From: DATJLY01 sp963729295
GTDB lineage: Bacteria; Pseudomonadota; Alphaproteobacteria; ATCC43930; CGMCC-115725
Assembly (NCBI GenBank): GCA_963729295.1
Contig: CAVSNJ010000013.1
Coordinates: 1-64,000, forward strand
DNA: 64,000 nucleotides
Direction: 5' to 3'
The position numbers and the translations under genes are program-made. Below the pieces are notes generated by a model. It searched no databases. It saw only the letters and a program-made list of their open reading frames with translations, and was not told where the DNA came from. Shown piece by piece: positions 43,398-53,900 of this stretch; position 1 is the stretch's first letter, and each line of letters starts with the position of its first letter.

Positions 43398-45028
43398 CCC
43401 GGCGCGCCGCGATAAAGCGTGATGACCATGCGCTTACCGTTCGAGTAGTCGATACCTTGGACGCGCGCCACATCCTCTGCCGTGAGGCCGGCGGCGCGCG
43501 CAGCCTTGCGGAAGGCATCGTCAGCGCGGCCCTCGACGAGCGCCAGCGCGCCGGGCATCGCCGCGAGATTGCGGGCCGCCTGTTGCGGCGAGGCGATCAC
43601 CGTTTTGCCGCCGAGCAGGAAGACGAGGCTCGGCTCGTCATAGCCCACAACGATCATCGGCACGCCAGACGGCACCGCGCGCGCCACCATCGCGGCCGCG
43701 TCGCGGCTGAGCCAGAGCGGATCGAGAAGCGGAGCTTCGTGTGCCAGCGCCGGAAACGCAAGAAGCGCCAGCACCGCCGCGCGGAGCGCAAGACCCGGCG
43801 TTACCGCGCGCCACAATGCGCGCGCCGCGAACGCGCCCATGAGCACGATCGCGGCCGCTGCCGCGAGACTCACGACGTCTATCCTGTCAGCGAGCGCATA
43901 CGACGCCAGCGCCAAGAGACCGGCGACGCCGAGGCTTGCCGCCGCCCAGACGACGACAACCGCACGCCGCGCCCACGCGGGCAGGCTTGCGCGTGCGTCG
44001 ATCGCGGCGCTGCCGGCGAGGAGCGCCAGCGCCGGAAAGGCCGGCAAGAGGTAGTTCGGCAGCTTCGTCGGCACGAGCTCGAGCACGAACCAGAACGGCA
44101 CCGCCCAGGCGATGAGGAAGCGCACCGAGGGATCGCTGCGCTCACACCATGCGAAGACGGCGGCCGCGCCGAGGAGCAGCGAGCCGGGCCAGAACGTCAG
44201 CGGCAGAAGCAGAAGATATGTGCCCGGCCAGGCGCCGTGACTTTCCTGTGCGCCCGCGACCTTGCCGAGGAAATCGTGGCCGACCGACTGCGCGAGGAAC
44301 GCGCCGCCGGTCGCATGCGAGATCGCGAGCAGCCACGGCAACACGATCGCGAGGAAGAGCGGCACGCCCCAGAGCGGCTTCAGATGCTTCAGCCAGCGCC
44401 CGTCGCGCTCTATGACGCTCAACGTCGCGCAGGTCAGAAGCGCGAGCCCCGGCGCGACCGGCCCCTTCACCAGGGTCGCGACGCCTTCGGCCGCCCAGAA
44501 CAAGAAAGGCCAGCCGTAAAAGACCGGGCCGCGCCGGGCCGCGCGATGGATTTCCGCGAGTGCGCCTTGCGCCGCGACCGAGGCGCAGAGCAGCACGGCA
44601 TCGGTCTTGGCGAGATGCGCCTCGGCGACGAGACCCAGCGAGGCGGCAAGGAGCGCCGCGCCGCAGAGCGCCGCCGGCCGCCCGCATAACCGTGCGCCAA
44701 ATGCGAAGGTCAGCAACACAGCGCCTGCCGCGCCCAAAAGCGACGGCAGGCGATAGGGCCAGATGGCGTCGCTTCCGGCAGTGCTCAGCGCCGCGACGGA
44801 GGCCGCCTGGAGCCAATAAATTCCGGCCGGCTTGTTGTTGCGCGGCTCGTCCTCAAAGCGAATGTCGAGATAATCGCCGCTTTCGAGCATCTGCCGCGTC
44901 GCTTGCGCAAAGCGCGCCTCGTCGCGGTCCATCACCGGCAACGAAGACAAGCCCGGAAGATAAAGGCCGAGGCAGAGGAACAACAGAAGCGCATAGGGCC
45001 GCCAGCCGCGGCTTGCCGCCGCGATCAT
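43394..45028 (-). CDS. GT39/ArnT-like membrane glycosyltransferase inside the cob operon
   Basis: 544-residue polytopic protein (about 12 hydrophobic segments) of the ArnT/PMT_2 glycosyltransferase class, which uses polyprenyl-phosphate sugars on the periplasmic side. The catalytic first loop is visible as M-D-R-D-E-A-R-F-A-Q-A-T-R-Q-M, followed by N-N-K-P-A-G-I-Y-W. The C-terminal third is a soluble periplasmic domain. Its start overlaps the cobL stop and its stop overlaps the cobI start, so it is translationally coupled on both sides despite having no known role in corrin synthesis. Confidence 0.85.
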   Translation of the reverse strand: MIAAASRGWRPYALLLFLCLGLYLPGLSSLPVMDRDEARFAQATRQMLESGDYLDIRFEDEPRNNKPAGIYWLQAASVAALSTAGSDAIWPYRLPSLLGAAGAVLLTFAFGARLCGRPAALCGAALLAASLGLVAEAHLAKTDAVLLCASVAAQGALAEIHRAARRGPVFYGWPFLFWAAEGVATLVKGPVAPGLALLTCATLSVIERDGRWLKHLKPLWGVPLFLAIVLPWLLAISHATGGAFLAQSVGHDFLGKVAGAQESHGAWPGTYLLLLPLTFWPGSLLLGAAAVFAWCERSDPSVRFLIAWAVPFWFVLELVPTKLPNYLLPAFPALALLAGSAAIDARASLPAWARRAVVVVWAAASLGVAGLLALASYALADRIDVVSLAAAAAIVLMGAFAARALWRAVTPGLALRAAVLALLAFPALAHEAPLLDPLWLSRDAAAMVARAVPSGVPMIVVGYDEPSLVFLLGGKTVIASPQQAARNLAAMPGALALVEGRADDAFRKAARAAGLTAEDVARVQGIDYSNGKRMVITLYRGAPG

Positions 45029-46236
45029 AGCGGCTTCTTCAAAACGAGCTGCGTCACCGGCAGGAGCGGGCGGAAGGCGCGCCCGCGCCCCAGCGGCTCG
45101 GCGCGCGACACCGCGATGCGGACGAGATCGCCGCCGTGCCTGTCCGCAAGGGCGAGCAATGCCGCTTCGCCCGCGAGCGTGACGGCGTTGGCGACGAGCC
45201 GGCCCGAGGGTTTGAGCGCGCGCCAGCACAACTCGAATATCCGCGGATCGCCGAGCCCGCCACCGAGGAAGACGGCCTCGGGCGACGGCAGCTTTTGCAG
45301 CGCCTCGGGCGCTTCGTCCAAAACGACTTCGAGCTCGGGAACGCCCAAGGCGGCGGCGTTTTGCGCGGCCTGCGCGGCGCGCGAGGCATCGCGCTCCACG
45401 GCCACGGCGCGCACCGCGGCGCCGGCGCCGGCGCGCAGCCATTCGATGGCGATCGAGCCCGAGCCCGAGCCCACATCCCACAGCAGCTCGCCCGGCAGCG
45501 GCCCGAGCGCCGCAAGCGTCGCGGCGCGCACCTCGCGCTTGGTGATCTGTCCGTCATGGGCGAAGGCATCGTCGGGCAGCCCGGCAAGGCGCGATAAAGA
45601 CCGTGCGCCCGGGCCCGGCCGACATTCGATCGCGAGAAGATTGAGGTCCGCAACCTTTTCCCGCCAATCCGACGCAGTGCCCTCGACACGCCGCTCGCGC
45701 GGGCCGCCCATGTGCTCGAGCGCGATCAGGGATGACGGCCCCCAACCGCCCGCGCGCATAAGTTCCGCCGCGCGCAGTGGCGTCGCGCCATCGGTGCTGA
45801 GCGCCAGGATCCGCGCGCCCGGCGCCAGATGGAGCCGCAGCGCATCGAGCGGGCGGCCGTGCAGCGAGATCGCGGTGCAGGATTCGAGCGGCCATTTGAG
45901 CCGCGCGGCCGCGAGCTGAAACGCACTCGGCGCGGGGCACACGATCATTTCTTCGGGCGCGAATTCGCGCAGCAGCATGGATGCCACGCCGTAGCACAGC
46001 GGATCGCCGCTCGCCACGACGACGACCCGCCGCCCGCGGCGTCGCGCGATCTCGGGGAGCGTGGCGGCAAGCGGGCTCTGCCACGACAGCCGCTCGGCGC
46101 GCCCCTCGGGGACGAGCGCCAGGTGCCGCACGCCGCCGACAATCGTCTCGGCCGATGCGATGAGCGCGCGCACGGCGGGAGCGAGCGCCGCGACGCCATC
46201 CTCGCCGAGCCCGACCACGGCGAGCCACGGGCTCAT
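45025..46236 (-). CDS. cobL: Precorrin-6B methyltransferase/decarboxylase (CobL, CbiE-CbiT fusion)
   Basis: 403-residue bifunctional enzyme methylating C5 and C15 and decarboxylating the C12 acetate. The N-terminal CbiE half has V-V-G-L-G-E-D-G and A-S-G-D-P-L-C-Y-G-V; the C-terminal CbiT half has L-L-W-D-V-G-S-G-S-G-S-I-A-I-E-W and the G-G-G-L-G motif. Coupled to cobH upstream and to the glycosyltransferase downstream. Confidence 0.95.
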   Translation of the reverse strand: MSPWLAVVGLGEDGVAALAPAVRALIASAETIVGGVRHLALVPEGRAERLSWQSPLAATLPEIARRRGRRVVVVASGDPLCYGVASMLLREFAPEEMIVCPAPSAFQLAAARLKWPLESCTAISLHGRPLDALRLHLAPGARILALSTDGATPLRAAELMRAGGWGPSSLIALEHMGGPRERRVEGTASDWREKVADLNLLAIECRPGPGARSLSRLAGLPDDAFAHDGQITKREVRAATLAALGPLPGELLWDVGSGSGSIAIEWLRAGAGAAVRAVAVERDASRAAQAAQNAAALGVPELEVVLDEAPEALQKLPSPEAVFLGGGLGDPRIFELCWRALKPSGRLVANAVTLAGEAALLALADRHGGDLVRIAVSRAEPLGRGRAFRPLLPVTQLVLKKPL

Positions 46237-46865
46237 CCGGCGTCCCCGGCGAGAAGCGCGTTCACCGCCGCGGCCGCGATGGCGCTGCCGCCGCGCCGCC
46301 CCAGAAGCGCGATGAAGGCGAGGCCAAACGGATTTTCGGCAAGCGCCGCCTTCGCCTCGGCCGCGCCGATGAAGCCGACCGGAAAGCCCAAGACCAGCGC
46401 GGGCTTCGGCGCGCCGTCAGCGACGAGCTCCAGGAGATGAAAGAGCGCGGTCGGCGCATTGCCGATGGCGCAGATCGCGCCCGCAAGGTTCGGCCGCCAC
46501 AATTCGACCGCCGCGGCCGAGCGCGTCGTGCCGAGTTCTTGGGCGAGCCGCGGCACATCCGGATCGGCGATGGTGGCGATGACGCGGGTTTCGCGCGCGG
46601 TTATTCCCGCCGCGACCATGTGCGCATCGGCCAAGACCGGCGCGCCCGCTGCGATTGCCTTTCTACCGGCGGCGACCGCGCCGGGCGAGGCGACGAGAGC
46701 GGCGATGAGGCTGGTATCGCCCGCCGCGTGCGCGATGCGGATGGCGATGGGGCGCAGCTCGGGCGCAAGACGAGCGAGATCCGGCGATTGCGCGATCGCC
46801 GCGAATGACGCGCGCCGGATCGCATCGCCGTCGCGCAGATAGGTGTATGGCGGCGCCTGGCTCAT
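46233..46865 (-). CDS. cobH: Precorrin-8X methylmutase
   Basis: 210-residue CobH/CbiC that moves the C11 methyl to C12 to yield hydrogenobyrinate (or the cobalt form). It has the H-A-A-G-D-T-S segment containing the catalytic histidine, V-L-A-D-A-H-M-V-A-A-G-I and G-F-P-V-G-F-I-G-A-A-E-A-K. ATGA overlaps at both ends. Confidence 0.95.
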   Translation of the reverse strand: MSQAPPYTYLRDGDAIRRASFAAIAQSPDLARLAPELRPIAIRIAHAAGDTSLIAALVASPGAVAAGRKAIAAGAPVLADAHMVAAGITARETRVIATIADPDVPRLAQELGTTRSAAAVELWRPNLAGAICAIGNAPTALFHLLELVADGAPKPALVLGFPVGFIGAAEAKAALAENPFGLAFIALLGRRGGSAIAAAAVNALLAGDAG

Positions 46866-47779
46866 TCGCGGTGGGGATGATGATGGTGATGGTGCTGCGC
46901 GGGCCCGTCGACGCCAATGCCGCGGACGTGATGGTGATGCCCCGCCTGCGGCGCGCCGGCATCGGCCTCAAAGCCGATGATCTGCGCGCGATACTTGCAC
47001 AGGCGGCAGTTCATGGCGGGCTCGCCATCCGCCACTTCCCGCGCGCGATCGACGAAACAATCGAGCACGAGCGGATGATCGTTGAGATAGGGCGCGTTGA
47101 GAATCTCGATTTCGGGATGGTCCGCCGCGACCTTCCGGGCCGCACCGTAGATGCGCTTCACCAGCACGCCGGTGAAAAGGAAATAGGGGAAGACGATGAT
47201 GCGCGAAAATCCCAGGCGCACGAGGCGGCGCAACGCCGGCTCGACGAGCGGCGACGCCACGCCGCTGAAGGCCGCTTCGGCCCAGCCGAATCCCATCCCC
47301 TCCCACAGCATGCGCGCGAGCTTCGCGATGTTGGAATTGGCGTCGGGATCGTTAGTGCCGCGTCCTACCACGAGAAGAAGGGTGTCGCCTCGGGGCAGGA
47401 CCCGAGCAGCGCGCCTTTCGGCGGCCTCGATGCGGTCGCGCGATGCGGCCAGGAGCTTCGGCTCGATCGCGAGCTCGCGCCCGAAGCGCAATTCGAGCCC
47501 CTCGTGCCCGGCGGCGAAGCTGTTGATCTCCCACGGCAGGTCGTTCTTGACGTGGCTTGCCGCGAACAGCATGCCCGGCACCGCGAGAATGCGCCGCGCG
47601 CCGTTAGCCACCAGCGCATCGAGCCCGTCGCGGATCAAAGGCCGCGCGAATTCGAGAAAGCCGGTCGCGATTTCGGTCGCCGGCAGAAGCGCGCGCAGAC
47701 TCGCGGCGAAAGCCTCGAACTCGGCGACCGCCTCGGGATCGCGGCTGCCATGGCCGCACAGCATTACCCCGCTTTTCAC
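46862..47779 (-). CDS. cbiX: CbiX sirohydrochlorin cobaltochelatase with CxxC and His-rich tail
   Basis: 305-residue two-domain chelatase inserting cobalt into sirohydrochlorin (early-cobalt route). The N-terminal half begins L-C-G-H-G-S-R-D and the second half repeats the fold (V-V-G-R-G-T-N-D-P). Residues 256-261 are M-N-C-R-L-C, the Fe-S-type CxxC of long CbiX proteins. Histidine runs at 281-284 and 296-303 probably store or deliver cobalt. First gene of the seven-gene minus-strand operon to cobM; only 56 nt separate it from the divergent cbiB, and I saw no riboswitch there. Confidence 0.93.
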   Translation of the reverse strand: MKSGVMLCGHGSRDPEAVAEFEAFAASLRALLPATEIATGFLEFARPLIRDGLDALVANGARRILAVPGMLFAASHVKNDLPWEINSFAAGHEGLELRFGRELAIEPKLLAASRDRIEAAERRAARVLPRGDTLLLVVGRGTNDPDANSNIAKLARMLWEGMGFGWAEAAFSGVASPLVEPALRRLVRLGFSRIIVFPYFLFTGVLVKRIYGAARKVAADHPEIEILNAPYLNDHPLVLDCFVDRAREVADGEPAMNCRLCKYRAQIIGFEADAGAPQAGHHHHVRGIGVDGPAQHHHHHHPHRE

Positions 47780-47835
47780 GTGCCCCTCCGTTGCCTGTTG
47801 ACGGCACCCAATTCTTCGGCGGACTCTCGGCGGTC

Positions 47836-48819
47836 ATGCCGATTCCGCTGGGCGCCCAACCGTTGCTCGTGCTGCTGATCGCGCTTGCGCTCGATTCCGC
47901 GGTCGATCTGTCGCCGCTGTGGCGCGCAGTGCCGCATCCCGTGGCGTGGGTGGGCGCGGCCGTTTCGTGGCTCGAGCCGCGCCTCAATCGGCCGCAGCGC
48001 ACCGACACCGTGCGCCGCGCGCGCGGCGTCGTCACGGCGACGGCGCTGGTGCTCGCCGCGGCCGCGACCGGAGTGGCGCTCGAGGCGGCGTTCGCAGCAT
48101 TCCCCTATGGCTTCATCGTCGAAGCGGCGGTGGTGGCGGTCATGCTCGCGCAACGAAGCCTGTTCGCACACGTCGCCGCCGTTGCCGGGGCGCTCGATGC
48201 GCAAGGGCTCGCCGCCGGGCGCGCCGCGGTCGCGCACATCGTCGGGCGCGATCCCGAAACCCTCGACGCGCACGGCGTCGCGCGCGCCGCGATCGAATCG
48301 CTCGCCGAGAATTTCGGCGACGGCGTCGTGGGACCGGCGCTTGCCTTTGCGCTCTTCGGTCTCCCTGGAATTTTCGTCTACAAGACGGCGAACACGCTCG
48401 ACAGCATGATCGGCCACCGCTCGCCGCGCTATCTCGCGTTCGGCTGGGCGGCAGCGCGGTTCGACGATCTGCTGAATTTCTTGCCGGCGCGGCTTGCGGC
48501 GCTGTTCCTCGGGATTGCCGCGCTGGCATTGCCCGAAACGAGCGCCCGCGATGGGTTCGGCGCCATGCTGCGCGATGGCCGAAAGCACCGCTCGCCCAAT
48601 GCCGGCTGGCCCGAAGCGGCGGCGGCGGGCGCACTGGGCTTGGCGCTCGGCGGCCCGCGGCGCTACGACGGCGCGCTCGTCAACGGCGCATGGCTCGGCG
48701 AAGGCCGCGCCCGCGCGACGACGGCCGACATCGCGCGCGCGCTCCGCCTCTACACCGCCGCCTGCCTCGTCCAGGCGACGTTGGTGCTGGCCGCACTGAT
48801 GGCGCTTCACCTTCTCTAG
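47836..48819 (+). CDS. cbiB: Adenosylcobinamide-phosphate synthase
   Basis: 327-residue membrane enzyme (CbiB/CobD) attaching the aminopropanol arm to adenosylcobyrate. Several hydrophobic segments; the conserved E-N-F-G-D-G-V-V-G-P-A-L and Y-K-T-A-N-T-L-D-S-M-I-G-H motifs are present. ATG 47836 matches the family N-terminus; an upstream TTG at 47791 is less likely. Divergent from cbiX and convergent with cobQ, with 1 nt between stop codons. Confidence 0.92.
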   Translation: MPIPLGAQPLLVLLIALALDSAVDLSPLWRAVPHPVAWVGAAVSWLEPRLNRPQRTDTVRRARGVVTATALVLAAAATGVALEAAFAAFPYGFIVEAAVVAVMLAQRSLFAHVAAVAGALDAQGLAAGRAAVAHIVGRDPETLDAHGVARAAIESLAENFGDGVVGPALAFALFGLPGIFVYKTANTLDSMIGHRSPRYLAFGWAAARFDDLLNFLPARLAALFLGIAALALPETSARDGFGAMLRDGRKHRSPNAGWPEAAAAGALGLALGGPRRYDGALVNGAWLGEGRARATTADIARALRLYTAACLVQATLVLAALMALHLL

Positions 48820-48820
48820 C

Positions 48821-50287
48821 TCAGCGCGCACCGGCGATCTCCAACAGGCGATCCATGTCGAGCGCCGCTTCGAGATGCTCCGCCAGCGCATCGAGCGTCG
48901 CCTCGATCCGCTCCTCCCACGCGAGCGCAGGATCGGCCTCGGCGCCGAGCCGTGAGAGAAATTGCCGGCGGACGGCATCGCCGGCAAAGAGTCCGTGCAG
49001 ATTGCAGCCAGCGATGCGGCCATCGGCCGAGACCGCGCCGTCATCGCCCAATTCGAGCCGCAGCATCGGCCTCGATGCGGCCGGACCGGACGTACGGCCC
49101 ATGTGCATCTCGTAGCCCGAAACCGGCGCGCCGCCGAGAAGGTCGGTGCCGCGTGCCGCGCGGAGAACCTTATCGGCATCGAGCACGGTCTCGAGATCGA
49201 GGAGGCCGAGCCCCGCGCTCGTCCCCGGCGGCCCTTCGATGCCGCGCGGATCGGCAATGGCGCGGCCGAGCATCTGGTAGCCGCCGCAAATGCCGAAGAC
49301 GGCGCCGCCCTTGCGCGCATGTGCCAGAATATCGATGTCCCAGCCCTCGTGACGCAAGGCCGCGAGATCGGCGCGCGTCGCCTTCGAGCCCGACAGCAGC
49401 ACGAGGTCGCAATCGGGCAGCGCGCGTCCCGGCTCGGCGAGCGTGAGCGCGACATCGGGCTCGGCCGCGAGCGGATCGAGGTCGTCGAAATTGGCGATGC
49501 GCGGCAGGCGCGGCACGACGATGCGAAGCGCACCCTCGCGCGCGTGGGGCGAAGGTCGTGCCGCGAGATCGTGCGAATCTTCGGCCGGGAGTTGCGTCGC
49601 GCGATCGAACCACGGCACGATGCCCAAGGACGCCATGCCGGTGCGAGACAATATCATGTCGAGCGCCGGCGCGAAGATGCCTGCATCGCCGCGGAACTTA
49701 TTGACGATGAAGCCCTTGAGGAGCGCGCGCTCTTCCGGCTCCAGGAGCGCGTGCGTGCCGACGAGGGAGGCAATGACGCCGCCGCGGTCGATATCGCCGA
49801 CCAGCACCACGGGAATGTCGAGCGCCGAGGCGAAGCCCATGTTGGCGATGTCGGAAGCGCGGAGATTAATCTCGGCCGGGCTACCCGCGCCCTCGACCAG
49901 CACGATGTCCGCATCCGCCGCGAGCGCGCGGAAAGACGCCGCAACGCGCGGCAGGAGATCGCGCTTCATCGCCTGGTAGTGCGCCGCCGTGACCGAGCCC
50001 GCGACCTTGCCATCGAGCACGAGCTGCGCCGTGCCGTCCGTCTGCGGCTTCAGCAGCACGGGGTTCATGCGCGCCGAGGGCGCGATCCGCGCCGCGCGCG
50101 CCTGAAGCGCCTGGGCGCGGCCAATCTCGCCGCCGTCTTCCGTCACGGCGGCGTTGTTCGACATGTTCTGCGGCTTGAACGGGCGCACCTTGCGTCCGCG
50201 GCGCACGAGCGCGCGGCACAAGCCAGCAACCAGCATCGATTTGCCGACGCCCGAACCGGTGCCCTGGATCATCAGCGCAGCCGTCAT
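48821..50287 (-). CDS. cobQ: Cobyric acid synthase
   Basis: 488-residue ATP- and glutamine-dependent amidase that amidates side chains b, d, e and g. It has the N-terminal G-T-G-S-G-V-G-K-S P-loop-like motif, the K-P-Q-N-M-S-N-N segment, and a triad-type glutaminase domain with nucleophile cysteine in G-I-C-G-G-Y-Q-M-L-G. Its ATG overlaps the cobO stop. Confidence 0.95.
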   Translation of the reverse strand: MTAALMIQGTGSGVGKSMLVAGLCRALVRRGRKVRPFKPQNMSNNAAVTEDGGEIGRAQALQARAARIAPSARMNPVLLKPQTDGTAQLVLDGKVAGSVTAAHYQAMKRDLLPRVAASFRALAADADIVLVEGAGSPAEINLRASDIANMGFASALDIPVVLVGDIDRGGVIASLVGTHALLEPEERALLKGFIVNKFRGDAGIFAPALDMILSRTGMASLGIVPWFDRATQLPAEDSHDLAARPSPHAREGALRIVVPRLPRIANFDDLDPLAAEPDVALTLAEPGRALPDCDLVLLSGSKATRADLAALRHEGWDIDILAHARKGGAVFGICGGYQMLGRAIADPRGIEGPPGTSAGLGLLDLETVLDADKVLRAARGTDLLGGAPVSGYEMHMGRTSGPAASRPMLRLELGDDGAVSADGRIAGCNLHGLFAGDAVRRQFLSRLGAEADPALAWEERIEATLDALAEHLEAALDMDRLLEIAGAR

Positions 50288-50910
50288 CAGAACTCGATCC
50301 CGGCTTGCGCCTTGACGCCGGCGCGGAACGGATGCTTGACGAGCGTCATCTCGGTGACGAGATCGGCAATCTCGATAAGCTCGGGCTTGGCGTTGCGGCC
50401 GGTGACGATGACGTGCAGATCGCGCGGCTTTTGCCGCAGCACGCCAAGCACCTCGTCGAGCGGCAGATAGTCGTAGCGCAGCACGATGTTGAGCTCGTCG
50501 AGCAGCACGAGGCGATAGGCGGGATCGGCGATCATCGCCTTCGCCATGTCCCAGGCCGCGCGCGCTGCGGCGATGTCACGGGCGCGGTCTTGCGTCTCCC
50601 AGGTGAAGCCTTCACCCATCGCACGGCACGTGACGAGATCGGGAAAGCGCGCCAGCACCGCGCGTTCGCCGGTCTGCCAGGCGCCCTTGACGAATTGCAC
50701 GACGCCGACGCGCATGCGATGGCCGATCGCACGCATCACCATGCCGAAAGCGGCCGTGGATTTGCCTTTGCCGGTGCCGGTATGGACGATGAGAAGGCCG
50801 CGCTCTTCCGTCTTGGTGGCGAGAATCTTGGCGCGCGCGGCCTTGCGCTTCGCCGCCTTCTCGGCGTGGCGCGCGTTGAGCTCGGCCTCGGATTCGGGCG
50901 CGTCGCTCAT
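50287..50910 (-). CDS. cobO: Cob(I)yrinic acid a,c-diamide adenosyltransferase
   Basis: 207-residue CobO/BtuR-type adenosyltransferase attaching the 5'-deoxyadenosyl ligand. P-loop H-T-G-T-G-K-G-K-S-T and the V-V-Q-F-V-K-G-x-W and L-D-E-L-N-I-V-L motifs identify it. ATGA overlaps with cobN upstream and cobQ downstream. Confidence 0.95.
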   Translation of the reverse strand: MSDAPESEAELNARHAEKAAKRKAARAKILATKTEERGLLIVHTGTGKGKSTAAFGMVMRAIGHRMRVGVVQFVKGAWQTGERAVLARFPDLVTCRAMGEGFTWETQDRARDIAAARAAWDMAKAMIADPAYRLVLLDELNIVLRYDYLPLDEVLGVLRQKPRDLHVIVTGRNAKPELIEIADLVTEMTLVKHPFRAGVKAQAGIEF

Positions 50911-53900
50911 CGGCGCAGCTCGTCGGCCGTGCTGTTGCGGCGCGGCGTCCAGAGATTGCGCTCGATCGCCTCCGCGAGCCGCGCCTTGATCTCGGCGAGC
51001 GCCGCCGGATTGTGCTCGGCCAGGAACTGGCGCACCTCGACCGATTCGACATAGGCCGCATAGACCGCGTCGAAATGATGGTCGCGCACGGCGCGCGCCG
51101 TGGCGGCGAACGCGAAAAGATAATCGACCGTAGCCGCGAGTTCGAACCCGCCCTTGTAGCCATGCCGCATTGCGCCGGCGATCCATTTCGGATTGACCAC
51201 GCGTGCGCGCACGACGCGGCCCACCTCTTCCTCGAGCGTGCGGATGCGCGGGGATTCCGGGCGCGAATGGTCGTTGTGATAGACGATCGGTGCTGCCCCC
51301 TTCAGATGGCGCACGGTCGCGGCGAGCCCGCCCTCGAACTGGTAGTAATCGTCGCTGTCGAGGATGTCGTGTTCGCGGTTGTCCTGGTTCTGGAGCACGG
51401 CTTCGACGGCGACGAGGCGGTCGCGGAATATTCCTTCCTCGGGCGCGCCTTCCGCGCCCGCGCCATAGGCATAGGAACCCCAGGCGAGATATGCCGCAGC
51501 GAGGTCGGCGTCGGTTTCCCAGCAGCGCTCGTCGATCAGTGCTTGCAGCCCCGCGCCATAGGCGCCCGGCTTCGAGCCGAAGACGCGATACCCGGCGCGG
51601 CGGCCGGCATCGGCAGCGGGTACGCCCGATGCTTCGAGGCGGGCACGGTCGCGCCGGAAAGACGCCGCGAGCGGGTTCACATCCTCGCCCTCGTCAAGCG
51701 CGGCGCAAGCGCGGGCCGCGCTGTCGACGAGGTCGATGAGATTGGGAAACGCGTCGCGGAAGAAGCCCGAGACGCGCAAGGTGACGTCGACGCGCGGGCG
51801 GCCGAGGACGCTCGCGGGCAATATCTCGAAGCCGACGACGCGGCCGGTCTCGCCTTCCCAGCGCGGCCGCGCGCCCATCAGCGCCAGCGCCTGCGCCACG
51901 TCGTCGCCGCCAGTGCGCATATTCGATGTCCCCCAGGCGGAGAGCGCGACGCGGCGCGGATAATCGCCGTGCTCCTGCGCGTGCCGCTCGACGAGGAGCG
52001 CCGCCGATTTCCAGCCGAGCTGCCACGCCGCCGGCGTCGGCACGGCGCGGATGTCGAGCGAGAAGAAATTGCGGCCCGTCGGCAGCACGTCGGGCCGGCC
52101 GCGCGTCGGCGCGCCGGCGGGGCCGGGCGGCACGAAGCGCCCGTCGAGGCCGCGCAGCAGGCCCGCGATCTCGGCCTTGCCGCTCGCGGTGACGGCAGGA
52201 CGGAGATCGCGGTCGATCCAATCCAGCACGGTGCGCGTGCGCGTCCACGCGGCGTCGCATTTTTGCTCGCCGCGCGCCAGCGCCGAAGCGAGATGTTCGA
52301 GACGCTCGACCGTGTCGCCGGCGCTGCGCCAGGCGCCATCGCCGGCGAGCGCGGGCGGCCGCGCGCCATCCCACGGTGCCGCGAAATCGGCATCGAGCGG
52401 ATCGAAGGCGAGCCCGAGATCGCCCGCGAGCGCGCGCAGAAACGAGGCCTGGTGCGGCGCGTCCCCGCGCGGCAGGCGGGCGATGGCGACGAGCAGATCG
52501 GCGAGCTGCGCGCCCTCGGGCGCATGCCCGAACACATGCAGCCCGTCGCGGATCTGCATTTCCTTCAACTCGCAGAGATAGGCGTCGAGCTTCGTCAAGG
52601 ATTGCGCCTCGGTCTCGCCGGCGGCGATGCCGCAGTCGCGATCGAGCCCTTGGGCGCGCACGAGATCGAGAATCTGGCGGCGCAGCACCGGCACACGGCG
52701 TGGATCGCCGAGCGAGGCGGCATAGTATTCGTCGATCAGGCGCTCGAGCTCGGCCTGCACGCCGTGGCTCTCGGCGCGCGTCATGGGCGGCGTCAGGTGA
52801 TCGACGATCACCGCCTGCGTGCGGCGCTTTGCCTGCGTCCCCTCGCCCGGATCGTTGACGATGAAGGGGTAGAGATTGGGCATGGGCCCGAGCGCGGCTT
52901 CCGGAAAACACTCTTGCGACAGCGCCACCGCTTTGCCCGGCAGCCATTCGAGATTGCCGTGCTTGCCCATGTGCACAACCGCGTGCGCGCGCACGCCATC
53001 GGCGATCCAGGCGTGGAACGCGAGATAGGCGTGCGGCGGCACGAGATCGGGATCGTGGTAGGCCGATTTGGGATCGAGGTTGTAGCCGCGCGAGGGTTGC
53101 ACTGCGACGACGATGTTGCCGCAGCGCAGCGCCGAAAGGGCGAAGGTCCCGCAATCGAGCTCGCCCTCGCGGAAGAAGGGATCGCGCTCGGGCGCGCCCC
53201 AACGCGCGGTCACCTTGTCCTGCACCGCGCGCGGCAAGGTCGCGAAGTAGGTGCCGTAATCGCTGCGCGGGAAAGTTTCGTCGGCCGCGCGGCCGGGATC
53301 GCCATTGGTGGGCCCAAGCAGGAGTCGGGCGATGAGCGCGTCGCCCGACTCGGGAATATCCGTGACGCGGTACCCGGCCGCCGCGATCGCGTGCAAGGTC
53401 GCGATGATCGAGGCCGGCGTGTCGAGCCCGACGCCGTTGCCGATCCGGCCGTCGCGGTTCGGATAGTTGGCGAGCACGAGGACGATGCGCCGCTCGGAGG
53501 GCGGCGTGCAGCGGAGCCGCGCCCAGTTGCGCGCGAGATCGGCGACGAAGGAGATGCGGTCGTCGAGCGGCTCATAGCTCGTCAGGTCCGCCTCGGTCAG
53601 GAGATCGCGCCGCGGCGGCGCCTTGAACGAAACGGCGCGCGCGAGAATGCGGCCGTCGAGCTCGGGCAGCGCCACGTTCATGGCGATGTCGCGCGCATCG
53701 AGGCCGCGCGTGCGCGTCGCCCATTCCTCTCGGCCGCCGCCCGCGAAGATCACCTGGAGCACCGGCACGTCGGCGCCGAGGGGTCCATCCTCGTGCCGCC
53801 CGGGCGAGGCGACCGCGAAGCCGGTCGCGTTGAGGACGATCGCAGGCTTCGCGCGCGCGAAAACCTCGGCGATGAGAGCGGCGCTTTGCGCGTCCTTGAG

